A stretch of DNA of 64,000 nt from Elmis aenea (taxonomy: Eukaryota; Arthropoda; Insecta; Coleoptera; Elmidae): positions 4,030,001-4,094,000 of the forward strand of contig OX393579.1 in assembly GCA_947652605.1 (NCBI GenBank), read 5' to 3'. The notes beneath the pieces were generated by a model. That model did not search any database. It was not told the origin of the DNA and was given only the letters and a program-made list of their open reading frames with translations. A program made the position numbers and the translations under genes. Every line of letters starts with the position of its first letter. Within the stretch, counting starts at the first letter, position 1. Below are positions 1 to 15,294 of the stretch, one piece after another.

Positions 1-3000
1 TGTGATATACAAATCAATAATTGAAATTGTTTCGAAATAGTCGCACAAGGAACATATGTATTAACTAAAGCACGGTATTTTTAGGAAATTATTAAAAATT
101 AAAACCAGCTCTTTAAAAGACATATGCAAAACAATTGTATTCATGTAAAGAGGCGATGGATAAACTGTTTCTGTGATATACAAATCAATAATTAAAATTG
201 TTTAGAAATAGTCGCTCAAGGAACATATGTATTAACTAAAGCACGGTATTTTTAGGAAATTATTAAAAATTAAAACCAGCTCATTGAAAGACATATGCAA
301 AACAATTGTATTCATGTAAAGAGGCGATGGATAAACTGTTCCTGTCATATACAAATCAATAATTAAAATTGTTTCGAAATAGTCGCTCAAGGAACATATG
401 TATTAACTAAAGCACGGTATTTTTAGGAAATTATTAAAAATTAAAAGCAGCTCATTGAAAGACATATGCAAAACAATTGTATTCATGTAAAGAGGCGATG
501 GATAAACTGTTCCTGTGATATACAAATCAATAATTAAAATTGTTTAGAAATAGTCGCTCAAGGAACATATGTATTAACTAAAGCACGGTATTTTTAGGAA
601 ATTATTAAAAATTAAAACCAGCTCATTGAAAGACATATGCAAAACAATTGTATTCATGTAAAGAGGCGATGGATAAACTGTTCCTGTCATATACAAATCA
701 ATAATTAAAATTGTTTAGAAATAGTCGCTCAAGGAACATATGTATTAACTAAAGCACGGTATTTTTAGGAAATTATTAAAAATTAAAACCAGCTCATTGA
801 AAGACATATGCAAAACAATTGTATTCATGTAAAGAGGCGATGGATAAACTGTTCCTGTAATATACAAATCAATAATTAAAATTGTTTCGAAATAGTCGCT
901 CAAGGCACATATGTATTAACTAAAGCACGGTATTTTTAGGAAATTATTAAAAATTAAAACCAGCTCATTGAAAGACATATGCAAAACAATTGTATTCATG
1001 TAAAGAGGCGATGGATTAACTGTTCCTGTGATATACAAATCAATAATTAAAATTGTTTCGAAATAGTCGCTCAAGGAACATATGTATTAACTAAAGCACG
1101 GTATTTTTAGGAAATTATTAAAAATTAAAACCAGCTCATTGAAAGACATATGCAAAACAATTGTATTCATGTAAAGAGGCGATGGATAAACTGTTCCTGT
1201 GATATACAAATCAATAATTAAAATTGTTTCGAAATAGTCGCTCAAGGAACATATGTATTAACTAAAGCACGGTATTTTTAGGAAATTATTAAAAATTAAA
1301 ACCAGCTCATTGAAAGACATATGCAAAACAATTGTATTCATGTAAAGAGGCGATGGATAAACTGTTCCTGTCATATACAAATCAATAATTAAAATTGTTT
1401 AGAAATAGTCGCTCAAGGAACATATGTATTAACTAAAGCACGGTATTTTTAGGAAATTAGTAAAAATTAAAACCAGCTCTTTAAAAGACATATGCAAAAC
1501 AATTGTATTCATGTAAAGAGGCGATGGATAAACTGTTTCTGTGATATACAAATCAATAATTAAAATTGTTTAGAAATAGTCGCTCAAGGAACATATGTAT
1601 TAACTAAAGCACGGTATTTTTAGGAAATTATTAAAAATTAAAACCAGCTCATTGAAAGACATATGCAAAACAATTGTATTCATGTAAAGAGGCGATGGAT
1701 AAACTGTTCCTGTCATATACAAATCAATAATTAAAATTGTTTCGAAATAGTCGCTCAAGGAACATATGTATTAACTAAAGCACGGTATTTTTAGGAAATT
1801 ATTAAAAATTAAAACCAGCTCATTGAAAGACATATGCAAAACAATTTTATTCATGTAAAGAGGCGATGGATAAACTGTTCCTGTGATATACAAATCAATA
1901 ATTAAAATTGTTTAGAAATAGTCGCTCAAGGAACATATGTATTAACTAAAGCACGGTATTTTTAGGAAATTATTAAAAATTAAAACCAGCTCATTGAAAG
2001 ACATATGCAAAACAATTTTATTCATGTAAAGAGGCGATGGATAAACTGTTCCTGTGATATACAAATCAATAATTAAAATTGTTTAGAAATAGTCGCTCAA
2101 GGAACATATGTATTAACTAAAGCACGGTATTTTTAGGAAATTATTAAAAATTAAAACCAGCTCATTGAAAGACATATGCAAAACAATTGTATTCATGTAA
2201 AGAGGCGATGGATAAACTGTTCCTGTCATATACAAATCAATAATTAAAATTGTTTAGAAATAGTCGCTCAAGGAACATATGTATTAACTAAAGCACGGTA
2301 TTTTTAGGAAATTATTAAAAATTAAAACCAGCTCATTGAAAGACATATGCAAAACAATTGTATTTATGTAAAGAGGCGATGGATAAACTGTTCCTGTGAT
2401 ATACAAATCAATAATTAAAATTGTTTCGAAATAGTCGCTCAAGGAACATATGTATTAATTAAAGCACGGTATTTTTAGGAAATCATTAAAAATTAAAACC
2501 AGCTCATTGAAAGACATATGCAAAACAATTGTATTCATGTAAAGAGGCGATGGATAAACTGTTCCTGTGATATACAAATCAATAATTAAAATTGTTTCGA
2601 AATAGTCGCTCAAGGAACATATGTATTAACTAAAGCACGGTATTTTTAGGAAATTATTAAAAATTAAAACCAGCTCATTGAAAGACATATGCAAAACAAT
2701 TGTATTCCTGTAAAGAGGCGATGGATAAACTGTTTCTGTGATATACAAATCAATAATTAAAATTTTTCAGAAATAGTCGCTCAAGGAACATATGTATTAA
2801 CTAAAGCACGGTATTTTTAGAAAATTATTAAAAATTAAAACCAGCTCATTGAAAGACATATGCAAAACAGTTGTATTCATGTAAAGAGGCGATGGATAAA
2901 CTGTTCCTGTCATATACAAATCAATAATTAAAATTGTTTAGAAATAGTCGCTCAAGGAACATATGTATTAACTAAAGCACGGTATTTTTAGGAAATTATT

Positions 3001-5984
3001 AAAAATTAAAACCAGCTCATTGAAAGACATATGCAAAACAATTTTATTCATGTAAAGAGGCGATGGATAAACTGTTCCTGTGATATACAAATCAATAATT
3101 AAAATTGTTTAGAAATAGTCGCTCAAGGAACATATGTATTAACTAAAGCACGGTATTTTTAGGAAATTATTAAAAATTAAAACCAGCTCATTGAAAGACA
3201 TATGCAAAACAATTGTATTCATGTAAAGAGGCGATGGATAAACTGTTCCTGTGATATACAAATCAATAATTAAAATTGTTTCGAAATAGTCGCTCAAGGA
3301 ACATATGTTTTAACTAAAGCACGGTATTTTTAGGAAATTATTAAAAATTAAAACCAGCTCATTGAAAGACATATGCAAAACAATTGTATTCATGTAAAGA
3401 GGCGATGGATAAACTGTTCCTGTGATATACAAATCAATAATTAAAATTGTTTCGAAATAGTCGCTCAAGGAACATATGTATTAACTAAAGCACGGTATTT
3501 TTAGGAAATTATTAAAAATTAAAACCAGCTCATTGAAAGACATATGCAAAACAATTGTATTCATGTAAAGAGGCGATAGATAAACTGTTCCTGTCATATA
3601 CAAATCAATAATTAAAATTGTTTAGAAATAGTCGCTCAAGGAACATATGTATTAACTAAAGCACGGTATTTTTAGGAAATTATTAAAAATTAAAACCAGC
3701 TCATTGAAAGACATATGCAAAACAATTGTATTCATGTAAAGAGGCGATGGATAAACTGTTCCTGTGATATACAAATCAATAATTAAAATTGTTTAGAAAT
3801 AGTCGCTCAAGGAACATATGTATTAACTAAAGCACGGTATTTTTAGGAAATTATTAAAAATTAAAACCAGCTCATTGAAAGACATATGCAAAACAATTGT
3901 ATTCATGTAAAGAGGCGATGGATAAACTGTTCCTGTGATATACAAATCAATAATTATAATTGTTCAGAAATAGTCGCTCAAGGAACATATGTACTAACTA
4001 AAGCACGGTATTTTTAGGAAATTATTAATAATTAAAACCAGCTCATTGAAAGACATATGCAAAACAATTGTATTCATGTAAAGAAGCGATAGATAAACTG
4101 TTCCTGTGATATACAAATCAATAATTAAAATTGTTTAGAAATAGTCGCTCAAGGAACATATGTATTAACTAAAGCACGGTATTTTTAGGAAATTATTAAA
4201 AATTAAAACCAGCTCATTGAAAGACATATGCAAAACAATTGTATTCATGTAAAGAGGCGATGGATAAACTGTTCCTGTGATATACAAATCAATAATTAAA
4301 ATTGTTCAGAAACAGTCGCTCAAGGAACATATGTATTAACTAAAGCACGGTATTTTTAGGAAATTATTAAAATTAAAACCAGCTCATTGAAAGACATATG
4401 CAAAACAATTGTATTCATGTAAAGAGGCGATGGATAAACTGTTCCTGTGATATACAAATCAATAATTAAAATTGTTTCGAAATAGTCGCTCAAGGAACAT
4501 ATGTATTAACTAAAGCACGGTATTTTTAGGAAATCATTAAAAATTAAAACCAGCTCATTGAAAGACATATGCAAAACAATTGTATTCATGTAAAGAGGCG
4601 ATGGATAAACTGTTCCTGTGATATACAAATCAATAATTAAAATTGTTTCGAAATAGTCGCTCAAGGAACATATGTATTAACTAAAGCACGGTATTTTTAG
4701 GAAATTATTAAAAATTAAAACCAGCTCATTGAAAGACATATGCAAAACAATTGTATTCCTGTAAAGAGGCGATGGATAAACTGTTTCTGTGATATACAAA
4801 TCAATAATTAAAATTGTTCAGAAATAGTCGCTCAAGGAACATATGTATTAACTAAAGCACGGTATTTTTAGGAAATTATTAAAAATTAAAACCAGCTCAT
4901 TGAAAGACATATGCAAAACAATTGTATTCATGTAAAGAGGCGATGGATAAACTGTTCCTGTCATATACAAATCAATAATTAAAATTGTTTAGAAATAGTC
5001 GCTCAAGGAACATATGTATTAACTAAAGCACGGTATTTTTAGGAAATTATTAAAAATTAAAACCAGCTCATTGAAAGACATATGCAAAACAATTGTATTC
5101 ATGTAAAGAGGCGATGGATAAACTGTTCCTGTGATATACAAATCAATAATTAAAATTGTTTCGAAATAGTCGCTCAAGGAACATATGTATTAACTAAAGC
5201 ACGGTATTTTTAGGAAATTATTAAAAATTAAAACCAGCTCATTGAAAGACATATGCAAAACAATTGTATTCATGTAAAGAGGCGATGGATAAACTGTTCC
5301 TGTCATATACAAATCAATAATTAAAATTGTTTCGAAATAGTCGCTCAAGGAACATATGTATTAACTAAAGCACGGTATTTTTGGGAAATTATTAAAAATT
5401 AAAACCAGCTCATTGAAAGACATATGCAAAACAATTGTATTCATGTAAAGAGGCGATGGATAAACTGTTCCTGTGATATACAAATCAATAATTAAAATTG
5501 TTTCGAAATAGTCGCTCAAGGAACATATGTATTAACTAAAGCACGGTATTTTTAGGAAATTATTAAAAATTAAAACCAGCTCATTGAAAGACATATGCAA
5601 AACCATTGTATTCATGTAAAGAGGCGATGGATAAACTGTTCCTGTCATATACAAATCAATAATTAAAATTGTTTAGAAATAGTCGCTCAAGGAACATATG
5701 TATTAACTAAAGCACGGTATTTTTAGGAAATTATTAAAAATTAAAACCAGCTCATTGAAAGACATATGCAAAACAATTGTATTCATGTAAAGAGGCGATG
5801 GATAAACTGTTCCTGTGATATACAAATCAATAATTAAAATTGTTTAGAAATAGTCGCTCAAGGAACATATGTATTAACTAAAGCACGGTATTTTTAGGAA
5901 ATTATTAAAAATTAATACCAGCTCATTGAAAGACATATGCAAAACAATTGTATTCATGTAAAGAGGCGATGGATAAACTGTTCC

Positions 5985-8900
5985 TGTGATATACAAATCA
6001 ATAATTATAATTGTTCAGAAATAGTCGCTCAAGGAACATATGTACTAACTAAAGCACGGTATTTTTAGGAAATTATTAAAAATTAATACCAGCTCATTGA
6101 AAGACATATGCAAAACAATTGTATTCATGTAAAGAGGCGATGGATAAACTGTTCCTGTGACATACAAATCAATAATTAAAATTGTTTCGAAATAGTCGCT
6201 CAAGGAACATATGTATTAACTAAAGCACGGTATTTTTAGGAAATTATTAAAAATTAAAACCAGCTCATTGAAAGACATATGCAAAACAATTGTATTCATG
6301 TAAAGAGGCGATAGATAAACTGTTCCTGTGATATACAAATCAATAATTGAAATTGTTTCGAAATAGTCGCACAAGGAACATATGTATTAACTAAAGCACG
6401 GTATTTTTAGGAAATTATTAAAAATTAAAACCAGCTCTTTAAAAGACATATGCAAAACAATTGTATTCATGTAAAGAGGCGATGGATAAACTGTTTCTGT
6501 GATATACAAATCAATAATTAAAATTGTTTAGAAATAGTCGCTCAAGGAACATATGTATTAACTAAAGCACGGTATTTTTAGGAAATTATTAAAAATTAAA
6601 ACCAGCTCATTGAAAGACATATGCAAAACAATTGTATTCATGTAAAGAGGCGATGGATAAACTGTTCCTGTCATATACAAATCAATAATTAAAATTGTTT
6701 CGAAATAGTCGCTCAAGGAACATATGTATTAACTAAAGCACGGTATTTTTAGGAAATTATTAAAAATTAAAACCAGCTCATTGAAAGACATATGCAAAAC
6801 AATTTTATTCATGTAAAGAGGCGATGGATAAACTGTTCCTGTGATATACAAATCAATAATTAAAATTGTTTAGAAATAGTCGCTCAAGGAACATATGTAT
6901 TAACTAAAGCACGGTATTTTTAGGAAATTATTAAAAATTAAAACCAGCTCATTGAAAGACATATGCAAAACAATTGTATTCATGTAAAGAGGCGATGGAT
7001 AAACTGTTTCTGTCATATACAAATCAATAATTAAAATTGTTTAGAAATAGTCGCTCAAGGAACATATGTATTAACTAAAGCACGGTATTTTTAGGAAATT
7101 ATTAAAAATTAAAACCAGCTCATTGAAAGACATATGCAAAACAATTGTATTCATGTAAAGAGGCGATGGATAAACTGTTTCTGTGATATACAAATCAATA
7201 ATTAAAATTGTTTCGAAATAGTCGCTCAAGGCACATATGTATTAACTAAAGCACGGTATTTTTAGGAAATTATTAAAAATTAAAACCAGCTCATTGAAAG
7301 ACATATGCAAAACAATTGTATTCATGTAAAGAGGCGATGGATAAACTGTTCCTGTGATATACAAATCAATAATTAAAATTGTTTCGAAATAGTCGCTCAA
7401 GGAACATATGTATTAACTAAAGCACGGTATTTTTAGGAAATTATTAAAAATTAAAACCAGCTCATTGAAAGACATATGCAAAACAATTGTATTCATGTAA
7501 AGAGGCGATGGATAAACTGTTCCTGTGATATACAAATCAATAATTAAAATTGTTTCGAAATAGTCGCTCAAGGAACATATGTATTAACTAAAGCACGGTA
7601 TTTTTAGGAAATTATTAAAAATTAAAACCAGCTCATTGAAAGACATATGCAAAACAATTGTATTCATGTAAAGAGGCGATGGATAAACTGTTCCTGTCAT
7701 ATACAAATCAATAATTAAAATTGTTTAGAAATACTCGCTCAAGGAACATATGTATTAACTAAAGTACGGTATTTTTAGGAAATTAGTAAAAATTAAAACC
7801 AGCTCTTTAAAAGACATATGCAAAACAATTGTATTCATGTAAAGAGGCGATGGATAAACTGTTTCTGTGATATACAAATCAATAATTAAAATTGTTTAGA
7901 AATAGTCGCTCAAGGAACATATGTATTAACTAAAGCACGGTATTTTTAGGAAATTATTAAAAATTAAAACCAGCTCATTGAAAGACATATGCAAAACAAT
8001 TGTATTCATGTAAAGAGGCGATGGATAAACTGTTCCTGTCATATACAAATCAATAATTAAAATTGTTTCGAAATAGTCGCTCAAGGAACATATGTATTAA
8101 CTAAAGCACGGTATTTTTAGGAAATTATTAAAAATTAAAACCAGCTCATTGAAAGACATATGCAAAACAATTTTATTCATGTAAAGAGGCGATGGATAAA
8201 CTGTTCCTGTGATATACAAATCAATAATTAAAATTGTTTCGAAATAGTCGCTCAAGGAACATATGTATTAACTAAAGCACGGTATTTTTAGGAAATTATT
8301 AAAAATTAAAACCAGCTCATTGAAAGACATATGCAAAACAATTGTATTCATGTAAAGAGGCGATGGATAAACTGTTCCTGTGATATACAAATCAATAATT
8401 AAAATTGTTTCGAAATAGTCGCTCAAGGAACATATGTATTAACTAAAGCACGGTATTTTTAGGAAATTATTAAAAATTAAAACCAGCTCATTGAAAGACA
8501 TATGCAAAACAATTGTATTCATGTAAAGAGGCGATGGATAAACTGTTCCTGTCATATACAAATCAATAATTAAAATTGTTTAGAAGTAGTCGCTCAAGGA
8601 ACATATGTATTAACTAAAGCACGGTATTTTTAGGAAATTATTAAAAATTAAAACCAGCTCATTGAAAGACATATGCAAAACAATTGTATTCATGTAAAGA
8701 GGCGATGGATAAACTGTTCTTGTGATATACAAATCAATAATTAAAATTGTTTCGAAATAGTCGCTCAAGGAACATATGTATTAACTAAAGCACGGTATTT
8801 TTAGGAAATTATTAAAAATTAAAACCAGCTCATTGAAAGACATATGCAAAACAATTGTATTCATGTAAAGAGGCGATGGATAAACTGTTCCTGTCATATA

Positions 8901-11900
8901 CAAATCAATAATTAAAATTGTTTAGAAATAGTCGCTCAAGGAACATATGTATTAACTAAAGCACGGTATTTTTAGGAAATTATTAAAAATTAAAACCAGC
9001 TCATTGAAAGACATATGCAAAACAATTGTATTCATGTAAAGAGGCGATGGATAAACTGTTCCTGTGATATACAAATCAATAATTAAAATTGTTTAGAAAT
9101 AGTCGCTCAAGGAACATATGTATTAACTAAAGCACGGTATTTTTAGGAAATTATTAAAAATTAAAACCAGCTCATTGAAAGACATATGCAAAACAATTGT
9201 ATTCATGTAAAGAGGCGATGGATAAACTGTTCCTGTGATATACAAATTAATAATTATAATTGTTCAGAAATAGTCGCTCAAGGAACATATGTACTAAGTA
9301 AAGCACGGTATTTTTAGGAAATTATTAAAAAATAATACCAGCTCATTGAAAGACAAATGCAAAACAATTGTATTCATGTAAAGAGGCGATGGATAAACTG
9401 TTCCTGTGACATACAAATCAATAATTAAAATTGTTTCGAAATAGTCGCTCAAGGAACATATGTTTTAACTAAAGCACGGTATTTTTAGGAAATTATTAAA
9501 AATTAAAACCAGCTCATTGAAAGACATATGCAAAACAATTGTATTCATGTAAAGAGGCGATAGATAAACTGTTCCTGTGATATACAAATCAATAATTGAA
9601 ATTGTTTCGAAATAGTCGCACAAGGAACATATGTATTAACTAAAGCACGGTATTTTTAGGAAATTATTAAAAATTAAAACCAGCTCTTTAAAAGACATAT
9701 GCAAAACAATTGTATTCATGTAAAGAGGCGATGGATAAACTGTTTCTGTGATATACAAATCAATAATTAAAATTGTTTAGAAATAGTCGCTCAAGGAACA
9801 TATGTATTAACTAAAGCACGGTATTTTTAGGAAATTATTAAAAATTAAAACCAGCTCATTGAAAGACATATGCAAAACAATTGTATTCATGTAAAGAGGC
9901 GATGGATAAACTGTTCCTGTCATATACAAATCAATAATTAAAATTGTTTCGAAATAGTCGCTCAAGGAACATATGTATTAACTAAAGCACGGTATTTTTA
10001 GGAAATTATTAAAAATTAAAACCAGCTCATTGAAAGACATATGCAAAACAATTTTATTCATGTAAAGAGGCGATGGATAAACTGTTTCTGTGATATACAA
10101 ATCAATATTTAAAATTGTTTAGAAATAGTCGCTCAAGGAACATATGTATTAACTAAAGCACGGTATTTTTAGGAAATTATTAAAAATTAAAACCAGCTCA
10201 TTGAAAGACATATGCAAAACAATTGTATTCATGTAAAGAGGCGATGGATAAACTGTTCCTGTCATATACAAATCAATAATTAAAATTGTTTAGAAATAGT
10301 CGCTCAAGGAACATATGTATTAACTAAAGCACGGTATTTTTAGGAAATTATTAAAAATTAAAACCAGCTCATTGAAAGACATATGCAAAACAATTGTATT
10401 CATGTAAAGAGGCGATGGATAAACTGTTCCTGTGATATACAAATCAATAATTAAAATTGTTTCGAAATAGTCGCTCAAGGCACATATGTATTAACTAAAG
10501 CACGGTATTTTTAGGAAATTATTAAAAATTAAAACCAGCTCATTGAAAGACATATGCAAAACAATTGTATTCATGTAAAGAGGCGATGGATAAACTGTTC
10601 CTGTGATATACAAATCAATAATTAAAATTGTTTCGAAATAGTCGCTCAAGGAACATATGTATTAACTAAAGCACGGTATTTTTAGGAAATTATTAAAAAT
10701 TAAAACCAGCTCATTGAAAGACATATGCAAAACAATTGTATTCATGTAAAGAGGCGATAGATAAACTGTTCCTGTGATATACAAATCAATAATTAAAATT
10801 GTTTCGAAATAGTCGCTCAAGGAACATATGTATTAACTAAAGCACGGTATTTTTAGGAAATTATTAAAAATTAAAACCAGCTCATTGAAAGACATATGCA
10901 AAACAATTGTATTCATGTAAAGAGGCGATGGATAAACTGTTCCTGTCATATACAAATCAATAATTAAAATTGTTTAGAAATAGTCGCTCAAGGAACATAT
11001 GTATTAACTAAAGTACGGTATTTTTAGGAAATTAGTAAAAATTAAAACCAGCTCTTTAAAAGACATATGCAAAACAATTGTATTCATGTAAAGAGGCGAT
11101 GGATAAACTGTTTCTGTGATATACAAATCAATAATTAAAATTGTTTAGAAATAGTCGCTCAAGGAACATATGTATTAACTAAAGCACGGTATTTTTAGGA
11201 AATTATTAAAAATTAAAACCAGCTCATTGAAAGACATATGCAAAACAATTGTATTCATGTAAAGAGGCGATGGATAAACTGTTCCTGTGATATACAAATC
11301 AATAATTAAAATTGTTTCGAAATAGTCGCTCAAGGAACATATGTATTAACTAAAGCACGGTATTTTTAGGAAATTATTAAAAATTAAAACCAGCTCATTG
11401 AAAGACATATGCAAAACAATTTTATTCATGTAAAGAGGCGATGGATAAACTGTTCCTGTGATATACAAATCAATAATTAAAATTGTTTAGAAATAGTCGC
11501 TCAAGGAACATATGTATTAACTAAAGCACGGTATTTTTAGGAAATTATTAAAAATTAAAACCAGCTCATTGAAAGACATATGCAAAACAATTGTATTCAT
11601 GTAAAGAGGCGATGGATAAACTGTTCCTGTGATATACAAATCAATAATTAAAATTGTTTCGAAATAGTCACTCAAGGAACATATGTATTAACTAAAGCAC
11701 GGTATTTTTAGGAAATTATTAAAAATTAAAACCAGCTCATTGAAAGACATATGCAAAACAATTGTATTCATGTAAAGAGGCGATGGATAAACTGTTCCTG
11801 TGATATACAAATCAATAATTAAAATTGTTTCGAAATAGTCGCTCAAGGAACATATGTATTAACTAAAGCACGGTATTTTTAGGAAATTATTAAAAATTAA

Positions 11901-12140
11901 AACCAGCTCATTGAAAGACATATGCAAAACAATTGTATTCATGTAAAGAGGCGATGGATAAACTGTTCCTGTCATATACAAATCAATAATTAAAATTGTT
12001 TAGAAGTAGTCGCTCAAGGAACATATGTATTAACTAAAGCACGGTATTTTTAGGAAATTATTAAAAATTAAAACCAGCTCATTGAAAGACATATGCAAAA
12101 CAATTGTATTCATGTAAAGAGGCGATGGATAAACTGTTCC
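5985..12140. repeat. 19-monomer (3,249-bp) higher-order repeat in satellite A
   Basis: Rare variants recur at exactly 19 monomers. The monomer with TTGAAATTG plus GTCGCACAAGG and CTCTTTAAAAG starts at 6327 and again at 9576 (difference 3,249 = 19 x 171). Later positions also agree: GGCACATATG five monomers on, AAAGTACGG with AATTAGTAAAA eight monomers on, and GAAGTAGTC thirteen monomers on. The monomer with ATAATTGTTCAG and GTACTAA lies two units before each start, at 5985 and 9234. A related but less exact start is at position 1, where GGCACATATG and AATTAGTAAAA again occupy positions +5 and +8. Fidelity is lost after about 12140, so two copies are clear and one is partial or older. Confidence 0.85.
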
Positions 12141-13560
12141 TGTGATATACAAATCAATAATTAAAATTGTTTCGAAATAGTCGCTCAAGGAACATATGTA
12201 TTAACTTAAGCACGGTATTTTTAGGAAATTATTAAAAATTAAAACCAGCTCATTGAAAGACATATGCAAAACAATTGTATTCATGTAAAGAGGCGATGGA
12301 TAAACTGTTCCTGTGATATACAAATCAATAATTAAATTTTTTTAGAAATAGTCGCTCAAGGAACATATGTATTAACTAAAGCTCGGTATTTTTAGGAAAT
12401 TATTAAAAATTAAAACCAGCTCATTGAAAGACATATGCAAAACAATTGTATTCATGTAAAGAAGCGATAGATAAACTGTTCCTGTGATATACAAATCAAT
12501 AATTAAAATTGTTTCGAAATAGTCGCTCAAGGAACATTTGTATTAACTAAAGCACGGTATTTTTAGGAAATTATTAAAAATTAAAACCAGCTCATTGAAA
12601 GACATATGCAAAACAATTGTATTCATGTAAAGAGGCGATGGATAAACTGTTCCTGTGATATACAAATCAATAATTAAAATTGTTTCGAAATAGTCGCTCA
12701 AGGAACATATGTATTAACTAAAGCACGGTATTTTTAGGAAATTATTAAAAATTAAAACCAGCTCATTGAAAGACATATGCAAAACAATTTTATTCATGTA
12801 AAGAGGCGATGGATAAACTGTTCCTGTGATATACAAATCAATAATTAAAATTGTTTAGAAATAGTCGCTCAAGGAACATATGTATTAACTAAAGCACGGT
12901 ATTTTTAGGAAATTATTAAAAATTAAAACCAGCTCATTGAAAGACATATGCAAAACAATTGTATTCATGTAAAGAGGCGATGGATAAACTGTTCCTGTGA
13001 TATACAAATCAATAATTAAAATTGTTTCGAAATAGTCGCTCAAGGAACATATGTATTAACTAAAGCACGGTATTTTTAGGAAATTAGTAAAAATTAAAAC
13101 CAGCTCATTGAAAGACATATGCAAAACAATTGTATTCATGTAAAGAGGCGATGGATAAACTGTTCCTGTGATATACAAATCAATAATTAAAATTGTTTCG
13201 AAATAGTCGCTCAAGGAACATATGTATTAACTAAAGCACGGTATTTTTAGGAAATTATTAAAAATTAAAACCAGCTCATTGAAAGACATATGCAAAACAA
13301 TTGTATTCATGTAAAGAGGCGATGGATAAACTGTTCCTGTCATATACAAATCAATAATTAAAATTGTTTAGAAGTAGTCGCTCAAGGAACATATGTATTA
13401 ACTTAAGCACGGTATTTTTAGGAAATTATTAAAAATTAAAACCAGCTCATTGAAAGACATATGCAAAACAATTGTATTCATGTAAAGAGGCGATGGATAA
13501 ACTGTTCCTGTGATATACAAATCAATAATTAAAATTGTTTCGAAATAGTCGCTCAAGGAA
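12003..13560. repeat. 8-monomer local duplication in satellite A
   Basis: The diagnostic variant GAAGTAGTCGCTC occurs at 12003 and 13371, exactly 8 x 171 = 1,368 bp apart. In both places it is followed by a monomer carrying AACTTAAGCACGG. This is a younger amplification overlapping the decayed end of the 19-monomer higher-order repeat. Confidence 0.7.
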
Positions 13561-14159
13561 CATATGTATTAACTTAAGCACGGTATTTTTAGGAAATTAT
13601 TAAAAATTAAAACCAGCTCATTGAAAGACATATGCAAAACAATTGTATTCATGTAAAGAAGCGATAGATAAACTGTTCCTGTGATATACAAATCAATAAT
13701 TAAAATTGTTTAGAAATAGTCGCTCAAGGAACATATGTATTAACTAAAGCACTGTATTTTTAGGAAATTATTAAAAATTAAAACCAGCTCATTGAAAGAC
13801 ATATGCAAAACAATTGTATTCATGTAAAGAGGCGATGGATAAACTGTTCCTGTGATATACAAATCAATAATTAAATTTGTTTCGAAATAGTCGCTCAAGG
13901 AACATATGTATTAACTAAAGCTCGGTATTTTTAGGAAATTATTAAAAATTAAAACCAGCTCATTGAAAGACATATGCAAAACAATTTTATTCATGTAAAG
14001 AGGCGATGGATAAACTGTTCCTGTGATATACAAATCAATAATTAAAATTGTTTAGAAATAGTCGCTCAAGGAACATATGTATTAACTAAAGCACGGTATT
14101 TTTAGGAAATTATTAAAAATTAAAACCAGCTCATTGAAAGACATATGCAAAACAATTGT

Positions 14160-15230
14160 ATTCCTGTAAAGAGGCGATGGATAAACTGTTTCTGTGATAT
14201 ACAAATCAATAATTAAAATTGTTTAGAAATAGTCGCTCAAGGAACATATGTATTAACTAAAGCACGGTATTTTTAGGAAATTATTAAAAATTAAAACCAG
14301 CTCATTGAAAGACATATGCAAAACAATTGTATTCCTGTAAAGAGGCGATGGATAAACTGTTTCTGTGATATACAAATCAATAATTAAAATTGTTTAGAAA
14401 TAGTCGCTCAAGGAACATATGTATTAACTAAAGCACGGTATTTTTAGGAAATTATTAAAAATTAAAACCAGCTCATTGAAAGACATATGCAAAACAATTG
14501 TATTCATGTAAAGAGGCGATGGATAAACTGTTCCTGTCATATACAAATCAATAATTAAAATTGTTTAGAAATAGTCGCTCAAGGAACATATGTATTAACT
14601 AAAGCACGGTATTTTTAGGAAATTATTAAAAATTAAAACCAGCTCATTGAAAGACATATGCAAAACAATTGTATTCCTGTAAAGAGGCGATGGATAAACT
14701 GTTTCTGTGATATACAAATCAATAATTAAAATTGTTTAGAAATAGTCGCTCAAGGAACATATGTATTAACTAAAGCACGGTATTTTTAGGAAATTATTAA
14801 AAATTAAAACCAGCTCATTGAAAGACATATGCAAAACAATTGTATTCCTGTAAAGAGGCGATGGATAAACTGTTTCTGTGATATACAAATCAATAATTAA
14901 AATTGTTCAGAAATAGTCGCTCAAGGAACATATGTATTAACTAAAGCACGGTATTTTTAGGAAATTATTAAAAATTAAAACCAGCTCATTGAAAGACATA
15001 TGCAAAACAATTGTATTCCTGTAAAGAGGCGATGGATAAACTGTTTCTGTGATATACAAATCAATAATTAAAATTGTTTAGAAATAGTCGCTCAAGGAAC
15101 ATATGTATTAACTAAAGCACGGTATTTTTAGGAAATTATTAAAAATTAAAACCAGCTCATTGAAAGACATATGCAAAACAATTGTATTCATGTAAAGAGG
15201 CAATGGATAAACTGTTCCTGTCATATACAA
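14160..15230. repeat. Homogenised run of one satellite A monomer type
   Basis: Most monomers here carry the otherwise uncommon combination ATTCCTGTAAAG followed by AACTGTTTCTG, with TTTAG or TTCAG in place of TTTCG. This looks like recent spread of a single monomer type rather than a multi-monomer unit. The same pair of variants occurs as single monomers near 2707 and 4758. Confidence 0.6.
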
Positions 15231-15294
15231 ATCAATAATTTAAATTGTTTAGAAATAGTCGCTCAAGGAACATATGCGATGGATAAACTGTTCC
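15219..15294. repeat. Truncated 76-bp satellite A monomer
   Basis: Consecutive TGTCATATAC starts at 15219 and 15295 are only 76 bp apart, so 95 bp of the monomer are missing. The junction reads GGAACATATG joined to CGATGGATAAAC, which fuses the first CATATG region to the GGCGATGG region with about one base of shared sequence. It is the only large internal deletion noticed in either array. Confidence 0.9.
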
